A stretch of 64,000 bases of DNA, from positions 14,634,501-14,698,500 of the forward strand of contig JAKSXM010000007.1 in NCBI GenBank assembly GCA_022575985.1, read 5' to 3'. Source of the DNA: Anagrus nilaparvatae (taxonomy: Eukaryota > Arthropoda > Insecta > Hymenoptera > Mymaridae). Below the pieces are notes generated by a model that worked only from the letters and a program-made list of their open reading frames with translations, was not told the origin of the DNA and ran no database searches. A program made the position numbers and the translations under genes. Shown piece by piece: positions 43,591-53,979 of this stretch. Position 1 is the first letter of the stretch. Every line of letters starts with the position of its first letter.

Positions 43591-43876
43591 GAACTTTTGG
43601 ATAGTTTGGAACAAGGAAATTCTACTCTTTTTCCAGAAATAATTGTGGTAAAGAGAAAGCCAGGTCCAATCCCTAAGAACCGATTTCTATCAATGGGGAT
43701 GAAGAGTGCTTTTACTCAAAAAGTAAGACAAAAACCAGGTCCGAAGCCTAAAAATCGGTTGGTCCAATCTGGAAACATAGAAAATAATACACTTATTAGT
43801 GAGATAAAAACTGAAACTATTTATTTAGAAGAAGCTAGTTGTTCAAATTCAAAAACTACACAACCACAGACAGCAG
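43100..43876 (+). CDS. lola: Acidic/AT-hook-like internal exon (15a)
   Basis: Acceptor TATACATTTTAG ends at 43099; TT makes Val, then N-E-I-E-D-E-E-S-I-E-I-D-V-S. It encodes 258 whole codons and leaves in phase 1 at donor AGGTAAAA (43877). Residues 60-80 carry E-K-R-K-P-G-R-P-F-K. Further copies of a P-G-P motif follow (V-K-R-K-P-G-P-I-P-K-N-R, V-R-Q-K-P-G-P-K-P-K-N-R), which resemble degenerate AT-hooks. It is the duplicate of the exon at 40756, but it lacks the terminal fingers and instead splices to the finger exon 66 bases downstream. Read-through of the donor would stop after G-K-I-R-N-K. Confidence 0.85.
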
Positions 43877-43942
43877 GTAAAATAAGAAATAAATAAAAAT
43901 AATTTTACAGAGCCATTCAATTTAAATTTCTATTTATTTTAG

Positions 43943-44400
43943 ATTATACTTCAATAAATCCGTCAAATACAGATCAAACATATGATGAATTAGATACCAT
44001 TAGCCAAGATAATCCTGATATTGATGATTTTACTCATGTTTCTAAATCAAAAAGATTTGCTCTATATGACTTCAGGTGCAACTGCTGCGTAGAATACATG
44101 ACAAATTCTTTGGAAGACATGCTAACCCATATGACTGAACTTCATCCAAGTGAAAAATTATACTGCCATGCATCAGTCAAATGGTTTGCCAAAAAACGAT
44201 ATGGCAAGTCTTCTATTTCAAAACCATTTAAGTGTCCTGATTGTCCAAGCAGTTTTTCAAGCGTCATGAATTTTCGGACGCATAAGAGATATTGTTGTAA
44301 GAAATTTGTTTGTATTTTATGCCAATACACTAATATAGATCACGTGTATGTTTTGAATCATATTAAAGACAAACATAAACAACATTTTAAAAATAAATAA
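43943..44400 (+). CDS. lola: Terminal multi-finger exon (15b)
   Basis: Acceptor TATTTATTTTAG ends at 43942; AT completes the split codon left by the exon at 43100 (G-AT, Asp), then Y-T-S-I-N-P-S-N-T-D. It has 152 residues: a mildly acidic lead, then F-R-C-N-C-C-V-E-Y-M ... H-M-T-E-L-H, L-Y-C-H-A-S-V-K-W-F, F-K-C-P-D-C-P-S-S-F ... T-H-K-R-Y-C-C and F-V-C-I-L-C-Q-Y ... H-I-K-D-K-H. The order (finger, Y-C-x-x-x-x-K-W/Y block, C-P-x-C-P finger, V-C-x-x-C finger) equals the last part of the exons at 19044 and 36894. The 66-base intron is among the shortest here. A phase-1 acceptor means it could also be joined directly to the constant exons. Confidence 0.87.
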
Positions 44401-46158
44401 ATACTTTGATAAGATATTAAAATTATTATCAATTCGACTATTTTTTCATGTAAATATGAGCTATATGGCAACCATTATGTTATTACTGTAATTGCAAAAA
44501 AAATTTTGTTAAGTTAATAAAAGTGGGCTTAAAAATTAACACAGAAGCACGATCTTATATCGCACTTGCAACCACATTTTCAGGCACTCGTGTTACCATG
44601 ATCCAAGACTTTTAAAGTTTTTAAGTATCTGAAAATATATCTCGGAAATATGCTTTTAAATTCAATTTATAATTTTACTTTAATCTTCAAGAAAAATATA
44701 AAGTTTGAAGTTTTTTCAAATTTTAAGGAGGCTTAAAAAAGTATGAATTGCTATCATGTGCTTTAAAGAATCGGTGTTTTAATTGAAATACAACGAAGAA
44801 CTTATTTTTTTTTTTATTTATTATTTTCAAGTTCTGCTGGCGTGATTATTTTGATCTTAGATACTTTGAAAACTTAAAAAAAAAGAACAAAAAAAATTAA
44901 AATTATTTCATAAATTTTCATTGTTTTAATTTTAATATAAGCTCTTATATCAAGGGCTGATAAAGTGAAAAAAAAAACATGATAATTATAATTTTTTTGA
45001 AAATTTTATTTATTATTATTAGGTAAATAATAATAAAGACTATCAAAAATGGAACAATTCTAGAAATAATTTATTTATTTCGACGTTTCGAAAGCTTTAG
45101 CTTTCATTTTCAAAAAATTCTTTAAAAATTATCTAATTATAATTTTATAATTTGGTAAAATAATTAATGATAATTATAAAATTAAAAAGTTTGTACAATA
45201 TAATTAAGTGTGTTTATTTAAGTATAAGATTTTTGCCCAATCTTGCTGAATGTTGTCATTATAGAAAAAATACGCACAAATTTATATTTATATTCTCAAC
45301 GCGCAAAAACTTATTTTATTTTTTCTTATTGTAATTATACAGTTTACTCACAACTAGTATACGAAATTTACATGAAAATACATCTAAACATGTATTATTA
45401 TCATTTTTTAAACAATAAGATCTTTCTTCTATTATAGTATGAATAAGAGTTTGAAGTTGTGATTAATTTGTTTCTCATGCTAATAATATTCGTAAAGTAC
45501 CCACGTAAAAAGATTAAGTTTAATTTTGGGTAAGCTTACTGAAGTAAGCTGGAGTAAGCTTACTGGATTAAGCTTACTGAAGTAAGCTAACGGACTAATC
45601 TAAAAAGGCTTAATTTTTAAAATTAATCTTACGGACTAACTTAAAAAGACTTAATTTTTAAAGTTAAGCTTTTTTAAGTTAGTCCGTAAGCTAAAAAAAT
45701 CGTAATCCAAAATTAAGCTTAATCTTTTTACGTGGGTAATTACTTTACAAGTTTGAATACAGTGTTAACCCTGTATAGAAACGATAATTTTTATTAATTA
45801 TTCAAAAACTGGTATATTTATTTTGAAAATAAATAAAATACTTTATAATTTGAAAAATATGTGATTATTTACCGGCAGGATAAATTTTTAATACGTGTCA
45901 TTAAGTCATATTTAAATCAGTCAGCCACCCTGGCACCAAAAATATCATAAAAGTTTAAAAATTTTAGTGTTTTAACATTACTAAATAACTATAATATTTA
46001 AAAATCTAAGAATTTTATTATTGATGTATAAATATTGAATAAAATTCAATTAAATAAAATAGTGTAATTGTGCCTTCATTTACCCCAATATTTAATATTT
46101 ACCAAATTCATAAAGTAAATTTTAAAAATAGCATAAATTTTTTAATTATTTTTTTCAG
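44401..46158. other. Inter-cassette intron, repeats
   Basis: Contains a TTTCGACGTTTCGAAAGC-TTTAGCTTTC motif at 45078-45105, a phrase often seen at Penelope-like element ends, the palindrome at 45500-45736, and duplicated pre-exon sequence from 45985. No gene is seen. Confidence 0.45.
45500..45736. repeat. Palindromic miniature element
   Basis: Ends CCCACGTAAAAAGATTAAG and CTTAATCTTTTTACGTGGG are exact inverted repeats. The interior is built of AAGCTTACTGAAGTAAGCT and ACGGACTAACTTAAAAAG units that also pair. Confidence 0.85.
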
Positions 46159-46170
46159 ATTCTCGTAAAT
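45985..46170 (+). repeat. Duplicated pre-exon segment, copy 2
   Basis: Homologous to 36150-36365 up to and slightly past the acceptor at 46158. Confidence 0.65.
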
Positions 46171-46232
46171 TTCCATGCAACTATATCGCAACTCATTGCA
46201 ACTTATTGTTGAGACTTCAAATGGAATTTTGA
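46159..46232 (+). pseudogene. Possible decayed cassette
   Basis: Acceptor TTTTTTTCAG ends at 46158; phase 1 reads D-S-R-K-F-P-C-N-Y-I-A-T-H-C-N-L-L-L-R, then L-Q-M-E-F and a stop. K-F-P-C and L-L-x-R-L-x-M-E-F hint at a lost first finger, but the match is weak. A related acceptor with no coding follow-up is at 36352. Confidence 0.3.
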
Positions 46233-46696
46233 GTTGTTTAAGGGTTAACAATAAATTTAAAATTATAAATAAACCACAAAGCTACACAAAATTCAATTTG
46301 AGTTATAAGACTGTCTCTAATAGAAATTGTAAATTGCTATTTGTGACTAACAAAATAAAGGATGTCTGATTAATAATAAATAAGAATCTGAATAATTAAT
46401 AAACATCGACCAGATTAATTGAGTAGTAGCCATCGGTTATACAAGAATTTCAAATAATTTTCTTTATTTATACATTCTTTATATCACCTTAGAAATGTAT
46501 TGAATTCATAAAATTAAACGAAATTCAAAAACTAATACGAATTACATTATTTGCTTATTTTGATAATTTTTCTCGTACAATTAGCGAAAATAGCTTTTAA
46601 TTTTTTAACTTTGTATTATTTAGGATTAATTAAATAAAAAAATATGCAGTTCAAAATAGAAATTATTGAAACTTACATTATTTTTAATTTTTACAG

Positions 46697-46974
46697 AATC
46701 AAAGGAATTAGCAGCTGTTGAATTATTTGAGAATAATGACGAATATGTTATTTATAAAGCTATATATTCAGATGGTAAATTCTTATGTCCAAAATGTCCA
46801 AGTAAATTTTCACATCGTGCAAGTTTACATCGTCATTTTCGTTACGAATGTGGAAAAGAACCAATTTTTAAGTGTCCGTATTGTGACTATTCTGTTAAAC
46901 GTGCGGACAATGTTTATCGGCACGTAAGGATACTTCATCCAAATGATCCTGTTATTGCACATAAAAAGATATAA
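46697..46974 (+). CDS. lola: lola alternative 3' exon, zinc-finger pair (16)
   Basis: Acceptor TTTAATTTTTACAG ends at 46696; AA makes Glu, then S-K-E-L-A-A-V-E-L-F-E. In 92 residues, finger 1 is F-L-C-P-K-C-P-S-K-F-S-H-R-A-S-L-H-R-H, closing F-R-Y-E-C-G-K-E-P, and finger 2 is F-K-C-P-Y-C-D-Y-S-V-K-R-A-D-N-V-Y-R-H, closing V-R-I-L-H-P. It is archetypal. The tail N-D-P-V-I-A-H-K-K-I resembles the tails of 23710 and 53980 (H-P-N/G-S, then a hydrophobic stretch), a common mark of one sub-branch of cassettes. Confidence 0.93.
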
Positions 46975-47710
46975 ATATATTTTCTAATATAAATCACTAT
47001 TAACTTTAAAATTAAATAGATAGCTGAAATATTATACCTTATTTTAAATAATCTAAATTTTATAGTTGTAAAAATTATGTATAAAATTTAATTATATTTA
47101 TGTGATAAAAATAATTAAACTTAAAATTTTTTGTACATTATTCAACGTTTTCCTTGACTAATTGTGATGACATTTGTATCTTATACTAACTAGATTATTG
47201 TAATTTCAGATTTTGGGCAGAGTTCTTGGAAAAAAACTAAACTTTTTTAATCTGAAGCTTCAAAAATTCCTTTTATATCAAAAGAAAAATGCAGATCATT
47301 TGGTGTTTAAATATTGAAAGAATATATTTTTAAAAATTAATTAAAAAAACTGATTTCAAAATGAAATTTTCAAGTGATCTACTTTTGCAGATTACCATCT
47401 ATAGCTGTTAAATCAAGAATTTCAGTGCACTTTCACAGTTATGTTTCGGATCTTTGTAAATAAATTGATTTAAGAAAATGTAACAGATTCAAAAATGTCA
47501 GATTTATTTCTATTGGTTGATTAGTAAAGAAATTGTAATTCAATTATTCATATATCAATGATATTCATGTACCAATACTGTTTTTTTTTTTTTTAGTTAA
47601 AATTTAAAAATAACTAAAAATATAAAAATATTTTTGTTAAAATTCTTGTTTCCAATAATTATTAAAATTGTATTTTATTTATTCTATTGTAGATATAACA
47701 TTGTATAGCA

Positions 47711-48052
47711 TAGACTGCTGTTTTGCAGAAAATATTTTAGTTTTTTGAATCACTGAATATATGATATCAGTTTTTACTGACAATGCACCAAAAAAAAACT
47801 AGCTACGGAATTTTCCCGAAATTTCTCGGTCGCCGTTATGGGAATTTCAATTGCAGCTATATAATTTGACAGCTAGAATTTTTTAATAATTGCAAATGAC
47901 TTAAAACCTAAAAAAAAGGCGAAAAAATTTTTTTAAAGTCCAACCATGACGGTGTGGTGAAAAGTTTGCTTTTTGTGGGCATTTTTTTTATTTCCTGTGA
48001 AAAGTTTTATCAACTTATAAATAATAAAAAATATCCACAAAACAGCAGTCCA
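47711..48052. repeat. Miniature element with ~25-bp inverted ends
   Basis: Left AGACTGCTGTTTTGCAGAAA and right TATCCACAAAACAGCAGTCC are inverted with two mismatches. The interior includes CGGTCGCCGTTATGGG and CCATGACGGTGTGG, richer in GC than the surroundings. Confidence 0.7.
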
Positions 48053-48224
48053 CGATATAAAAGTTCTACTATTACAAGGATTAAAATTAAAAAAAATTAA
48101 CTTAGCATAGTAGTATTGTTTTTTGCTGTTTTAATAATTAGAAGTAAAAAATGGCTGCTTAAATAACACTAAGAATTGAAAAAAAAATCAACAAATATAA
48201 ATAATATTTATTTTTTTTTTACAG

Positions 48225-48511
48225 AAAAACCAACAGCTTATTTTGTGAGACGTCAAATGCGTAGACGCGAACGTCGTTATCTTCAAAGCACATTCAACGA
48301 AAAAACTGGAAAATTTCATTGCCCGAATTGTGGATCCTCATTCGCTAAAATATATAATTTGAACCGGCATTTCCGTTACTATTGTGGCAAAGCTCCTCGC
48401 TTTAAGTGTCCATATTGCGAATATTACAGTAAAAAAAGTTCTGCCATATACCAGCACGTAAGAACTAAACATTCTTCGTATCCAGTATCTCTAATTAAAC
48501 TATGGGGATAA
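48225..48511 (+). CDS. lola: lola alternative 3' exon, zinc-finger pair (17)
   Basis: Acceptor TTTTTTTTTTACAG ends at 48224; AA makes Glu, then K-P-T-A-Y-F-V-R-R-Q-M-R-R-R-E-R-R-Y, a very arginine-rich lead that may serve as nuclear signal or DNA-contact arm. In 95 residues, finger 1 is F-H-C-P-N-C-G-S-S-F-A-K-I-Y-N-L-N-R-H, closing F-R-Y-Y-C-G-K-A-P, with Y-C-G in place of E-C-G. Finger 2 is F-K-C-P-Y-C-E-Y-Y-S-K-K-S-S-A-I-Y-Q-H, closing V-R-T-K-H. The end L-I-K-L-W-G is hydrophobic. It is closest to the cassette at 46697, 1.5 kb upstream. Confidence 0.93.
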
Positions 48512-49192
48512 TGCAATTTTTATTTATTTATGATATATTTACCAAAATATTTAAATTATTTATCGTATTTAACCCTAAAGTCGCCTAAAATATGTAATAA
48601 GGGCATTGTGTACTTGTACTAACTAGCTTACTTACAAAAAATTATATAGAAAAATATGTACTATTTATTATTATTTATTATAATAGATTAATGATTATTA
48701 TAAGCAGATTTAAATTAAATTAATTTATAAAATTGTATAACAGAATTATAAAATTATTCTGCATATGAATTACATGCTTAAGTAGTAATATTGTTGTGTA
48801 GGGGCCGATCCAATTGTGCCCAATTGTATTGCAACATTATCTTATAAAAATAAATGAGAATTCATCATTAAATACACACTTTTATTCGTAGTTCCCCATC
48901 TCATTAAGATACTAATATATATTAATAAATTGGAGAATTAGAAATAAATTTCTTTCAGTTTTATCAAGGTATAACTAAAATTGGCTCAAAAATTAAAAAC
49001 TTGTGCTTAATAAAATTTAACCTTCTGAATTGTACAACTAATTAATTATTTTGTTAAAAAAAAAAAAAAAACTTTATTCACAAGTATGAATTTATAACAT
49101 GGTCCTAAGATTTGAAGTATGCAGAAATGTAAGGTTTGATGAAATCCATTAATTTTGAGCAAGATACTTGAAATTTTTTAAAAATATAACAC

Positions 49193-49710
49193 GGGGGTCC
49201 TGAAGCAACTTATTATAAAAATGTCTTGCACTCAAGGATTTTCTCTCTAAAAGTATCGATAAACCTCAGAGTAGTAACATCCAATGGTCAGTTTAATCTC
49301 AAACGTTCCTAAATGAAAACTTTAGGTGTACCTACCATTTTCAATAACTTTCCATTTTCCGGATATTACTGTAATCTAATCAAAATTCTGACTTGATTTT
49401 TAAATTCTTTGGAAAATTTACTATAGAATCCTCTTTTTTGAGAAATTTTGCACATTTATGTAATGCTGTATAAAATAAAGAGGAAACAATTTGCATAGAA
49501 ATAAAAAAAATGGAACTTTGCTAATTTAAAAAATTTTTGTCAATTTTATCAATTTTATAATAGGTGCTTCTAAAATTTTCATTTAGGAACGTTTGGGATT
49601 TAGCTGACCGTTGGATGATACTTTTATGTTCGTCACTCGATTTACCTCTATTGGGAGAAACCTTAAGTGCGAGACATTTTTATAATAAGTTGCTTCAGGA
49701 CCCTTGAGAC
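49193..49710. repeat. Fold-back element, ~150-bp arms
   Basis: Left arm: GGGTCCTGAAGCAACTTATT, ATAAAAATGTCTTGCACT, CAAACGTTCCTAAATGAAAA. Right arm: the complements TTTTCATTTAGGAACGTTTG, AGTGCGAGACATTTTTATAA, AATAAGTTGCTTCAGGACCC. A loop of about 220 bases lies between. Confidence 0.85.
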
Positions 49711-49802
49711 AAATAGATTATTATTACAAACTCCGTTTGTATTTTTTTTGCAATTTTAAAGCATTTTTTTGAATATTAAAACAATTCACTAACTCGCTTC
49801 TT

Positions 49803-50805
49803 GAAGGAAAATGTGGATTATTAGGCATAAAAAGAGACCACGCTACCTACAGATTGTACTGCACCTCAATTTTGGCATTTATTTCAAGCTTTAATTTTGT
49901 TCAATTCCATTATATTATAGTAATTTTTTTTATCAATTTTTGGTTGTATTTTTTTTATTTAATAATGTTGTTTAAAATCAAATATTTGTAATAACAATGG
50001 TAACTTAACCTCAATTATTGCTATTAATTTTGTAATTATTGTATATATCTCAATACTTTAACCTACAATTGCAGAAATTTTGTAGAGTTAGTGTGCAATT
50101 GTAAATTTGCTTATTTTTTTTTGCTAATAAGGAGATATAAATACTGATTATAAGATTGTAATAATCGATATTAAAAAATTCAAATTTCGCGCTTAAAATT
50201 ATGAATTTTATTTTATTTTAAATTAAATTTATTTTATTTTAAATTTTATTTTATTTTTTGGGATCTTAGGTTAGGCTGGAAAATATTGAATATAAAATTT
50301 AATACAGAAATTTTTGTCAATATGATATGAATATTTATTTATTAATAGATAATCTCACTATTTGATAAAACACTAAATATTATTAATAAGAGTGCATACT
50401 CCAATTAGCTATAACGATGGCATATTAAAGATCTTAAATCAAACAAGGAATCTCACTATTTCATACACACTCCTCTTTATAATATTTTACTATATATATT
50501 GCGTATTTCTTAAAATAATTAAAACTTTTAAATATTATATTATAATGATATTTGTCTGTGGTACATTTCTCAAATTATAAAAAAGATAAATGTAATTATT
50601 GATTGTGTAGTGTGGTCTGAGGCTTCGTTGGTCTTACAAACCATTGATGTCTACAGATTTCATGCCGGTCTAGTAGAATTAGTGAAGCTCAAGATCAGTC
50701 ATTTTAGCATTAAATTATTAAGCCTTTGAAATTGTAATTGCATCCCCACAAGGGATGCCAAATGAAGGAAAATGTGGACTATTAGGCATAAAAAGAGACC
50801 ACGCT
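49803..50805. repeat. 42-bp direct repeats 960 bp apart
   Basis: GAAGGAAAATGTGGATTATT continuing to AGAGACCACGCT occurs at 49803-49844 and, with one change, at 50764-50805. They could be ends of a decayed element or a duplication scar. Confidence 0.7.
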
Positions 50806-51720
50806 TTGATATTAATAATATAATATATTTATTGCACGTCGTGCTTGTGCACGGTCCTTATGAACACTGAAGCTTGCGGAAGTCAGTATTACAAAATAGA
50901 GGGCGTGCATACCAATCCACACACACACTTAAATATTTACAGATATACATAATACTTCTAACTAACTTCCAAATAAAATTCAAGCGGAAATTTTTGAATT
51001 TGTTTTACAGTATTTTTATTGCATTTCATGTAAGTTTCAATCAGAGCAACGACCCAGTAATTTTGTATACTCTTTGGAACTCATAAGATTTTTCAATAGT
51101 TTAAGGATTTAATAAATAAAGAAATCATTTTCTTCGGGTGAAATGATGTTTTTGGTGAGAAGTAGTTTGTTGCAATTGAAAGTTGCTAAATTTAATTTTT
51201 TTTTTAAGTTGCTTGAAGCTCAAGCAAATTTCTAAACTGCAAACAATCATGTCTGAAATATTGTAGTAGTATTTATAGTAATATTTTTTTTCCAGTTTAT
51301 AAATTATGATATTTTAAGAGTAATATCTAAAACATAATTTATCCACTTTAGCCCTGGAAAGTATATATTAAATGCACCTGCATTAGAAGTGCTTTAAAAA
51401 TTTTAATTCTTCCAGCATGCAGATTAATTTAATAAATTTTCCAAGGCTAAAAGTGGACAAAAAACATTATTACACACGAGACTGAATGAACCTCATCATC
51501 CGACACTTATGCATATAGAGTTTTTAACAGCCGGGAATAAGCGTCGAATAATGAGGTACGTTCTGTCTCTTGGGTAATAATATATCATTAACTAAGTACA
51601 ATAAAACCTTTATTATCGATTCTAATCAATCTTTGTAAATTTAAATCAAATTTTTAAGCTTAAAAATTTTTTTATTTCATAAAAAGCAGCCTCACAGTGA
51701 TTATTTTATTTTAATTACAG

Positions 51721-52037
51721 ATGATTTTATTATGGACATTAAAACTAAGGTGCAGTTACAATACCCATATAATAATGGACCACTTCATCAAAAAAATTAC
51801 ATTTGTGTTGAATGCAATAATTCATACGCCATTGAAGGAAGTCTAACAAGGCATTTAAAATATGAATGTGGAAAGCAACCCCAGTATCAATGTCCTTATT
51901 GTAGTAAAAGAATAAAACTTTTAGGAAATGTTTGGCAACACATAAGACTTGTTCACTCTGGAAATGAAATATTTTGTACGAATGTCATAACTAAAACAGT
52001 TTTAAGGCCAAAAAGAATTATAAAAAAATTAATATAA
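51721..52037 (+). CDS. lola: lola alternative 3' exon, zinc-finger pair (18)
   Basis: Acceptor TTTTAATTACAG ends at 51720; AT makes Asp, then D-F-I-M-D-I-K-T-K-V-Q-L-Q-Y-P. It has 105 residues. Finger 1 is Y-I-C-V-E-C-N-N-S-Y-A-I-E-G-S-L-T-R-H, closing L-K-Y-E-C-G-K-Q-P; finger 2 is Y-Q-C-P-Y-C-S-K-R-I-K-L-L-G-N-V-W-Q-H, closing I-R-L-V-H-S-G. A conserved tail follows, I-F-C-T-N-V-I-T-K-T-V-L. It is the tandem sister of 52742, from which it differs mainly in the finger helices, and of the dead copy at 28259. Confidence 0.93.
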
Positions 52038-52741
52038 AAGTTACAATAGACCTCTAAACAATTATTTATAAAAACAATTATATTTTAAGTTCTCGAATTC
52101 CAATGAAGGCTATTGATAATGAATTTATTTTTGCAGAAAAAATTTTGTAATTTTTTTTATTTAAAAATTTTGAACTTAATTAATGTATTTAATAAATTTT
52201 ATTTATAAGCTATGTAATCTTATTAACCAATAAAAATTGAAAAATTAAAATTTTACGAATTTAATATAAGAATTAATATTTCACGAAATTACAAGAAAAT
52301 TATGGTTATAGATTTGTTATAAAATTAAAATCCTTGCGTTGCCTGGTTATCGGTCTTGAAATCAGCTTTATCGCTTTGAATGAATGACAAATTTTTTTTA
52401 AAAAATTAAAGTTTGGTGTTCCAAATATATTGAATTCCCTCAAATTTTTGGACTCTTAATTTTTTAGTGATAATCCACTTATTTTCAGTAACTGAAAATT
52501 CAAGCAATCTTTTTTTTCAACTGACAGCAAATATTTGTTCAAATTTTGTTTAAAATTTTTTAAAATTATTTTATCGTATTCAAATCGTGATTAAGATAAA
52601 GTTTTCGTATTCTCTTTATTTGGGTGGCTAACGAGAAAATGTTTTATGTTGCTAATTTATGTTATCATTGGACTAATTCAAGGCTTGTTAAGACTTTATT
52701 TATTAATAACAGATTCTAACAATTTTTTTTTTTATTTTCAG
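52038..52741. other. Inter-cassette intron
   Basis: 3' UTR of the previous exon and AT-rich intron. No element recognised. Confidence 0.5.
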
Positions 52742-53055
52742 ACGATTTTAGCTCAGATATTAAATTTCAAATGCAATTGGGATATCCTTTCATTGGTGGA
52801 TCAGTTCATCAAAAAAATTATATTTGCGTTGAATGTAATAAAGCATATACTACAGAAAGAAGTTTAAATAGGCATTTAAAATATGAATGTGGGAAGCTAC
52901 CTCGATACCAATGTCCTTATTGTGATAGCAGAACAAAACTTCGAGAAAATGTTTGGAAACATATAAGACTTATTCATCCTGGAAATGAATTATTTTGCAC
53001 AAATATTATTACACGAACTATTTTGTATCCTCAAAAAAAATCAAAAAAAAATTAG
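52742..53055 (+). CDS. lola: lola alternative 3' exon, zinc-finger pair (19)
   Basis: Acceptor TTTTTATTTTCAG ends at 52741; AC makes Asp, then D-F-S-S-D-I-K-F-Q-M-Q-L-G-Y-P. It has 104 residues. Finger 1 is Y-I-C-V-E-C-N-K-A-Y-T-T-E-R-S-L-N-R-H, closing L-K-Y-E-C-G-K-L-P; finger 2 is Y-Q-C-P-Y-C-D-S-R-T-K-L-R-E-N-V-W-K-H, closing I-R-L-I-H-P-G. The tail L-F-C-T-N-I-I-T-R-T-I-L and Lys-rich end match the 51721 exon. Changes fall at helix positions that contact bases (A-I-E-G-S to T-T-E-R-S, L-L-G-N to L-R-E-N), so the sisters probably bind different sites. Confidence 0.93.
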
Positions 53056-53979
53056 AACACCGTAATTATTTTAAAGAAAAATAATTATTGTATATTGATC
53101 AACTGATCAGCTGGGTTCAGTAATAAAACAGAAAGGGTTAAAAATCGAGTTACATTCGCTTTTCGTGCAAAACTGCAGATTCATCAAGATTTACCAAGAT
53201 TTTTTTATTTTCACACATAAATCATGCAAAAAAATCAAAAATAAAATTTTTTATAAGCCAAAATATTATATTTTGCCCTTCCGGGCGTAAAACCTGTATC
53301 TAAAATTTGGCACGGAATTTCCTGCATACGTTCTATGTCAAAAAGGCAAAAAATATTGTAAGCACCATAGGCGAAAAGTTTTAAGACACTTACAGATATA
53401 CAATAATACTAAAACTTTTGCGCCCTTGAAACTTCATATACTATTCATATATTATTAATCAACGGCGTGAGATTTTAGTATTAATCGAAAAAAATTACCG
53501 TTTGTGGCAGCCAGATTTGTTTTACTTTTCTTTAGGCTTTATGTCATTTGAAACAATCTAAAAGCAAAAAAAAAATCCGGCTGCCACAACCGAAAAAATT
53601 TCTTAAAACTATGAATGAGTTGACATCGAGTTTTAAAATTATGCAGTTATTTTTCATTGCATTTTCTTGTTAAAATTTTATTTAACTCTGGCAGTCAGGA
53701 GTTTAAGTACATAGCATCCTTAATTCCTAGTATTTTAGAAGATTAACACTTTTATTATTTATTAATAATTTTTGTAAAAAATACTGTAAAAATTAGAAAT
53801 TTGTTAATTATTAGTTTTTGTTTTTTTTTAATTTTAAAAATCTTAACAACTCAATTCTAAAAATCTAATTTTTTTTTGCTTTAACAAAGTTTTTCTTTTG
53901 TTTTTTTTGTAAAAATAAAAAAGCATTATAAAAAGTAAAATGCTTATAAAAATGTTTTTTGATTTTTTTATCTTTTCAG
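53056..53979. other. Inter-cassette intron with a small palindromic element
   Basis: Contains the inverted repeat at 53488-53600. The rest shows no coding signal. Confidence 0.5.
53488..53600. repeat. Short palindromic element
   Basis: TTACCGTTTGTGGCAGCCAG on the left pairs with CCGGCTGCCACAACCGAAAA on the right across about 60 bases. Confidence 0.7.

Larger units (their letters stand above)
48512..51720. other. Long inter-cassette intron with fold-back and direct repeats
   Basis: Contains the fold-back element at 49193-49710 and a 42-bp direct repeat at 49803 and 50764. Open frames such as 50392-50580 have no family features. No gene is recognised. Confidence 0.5.
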
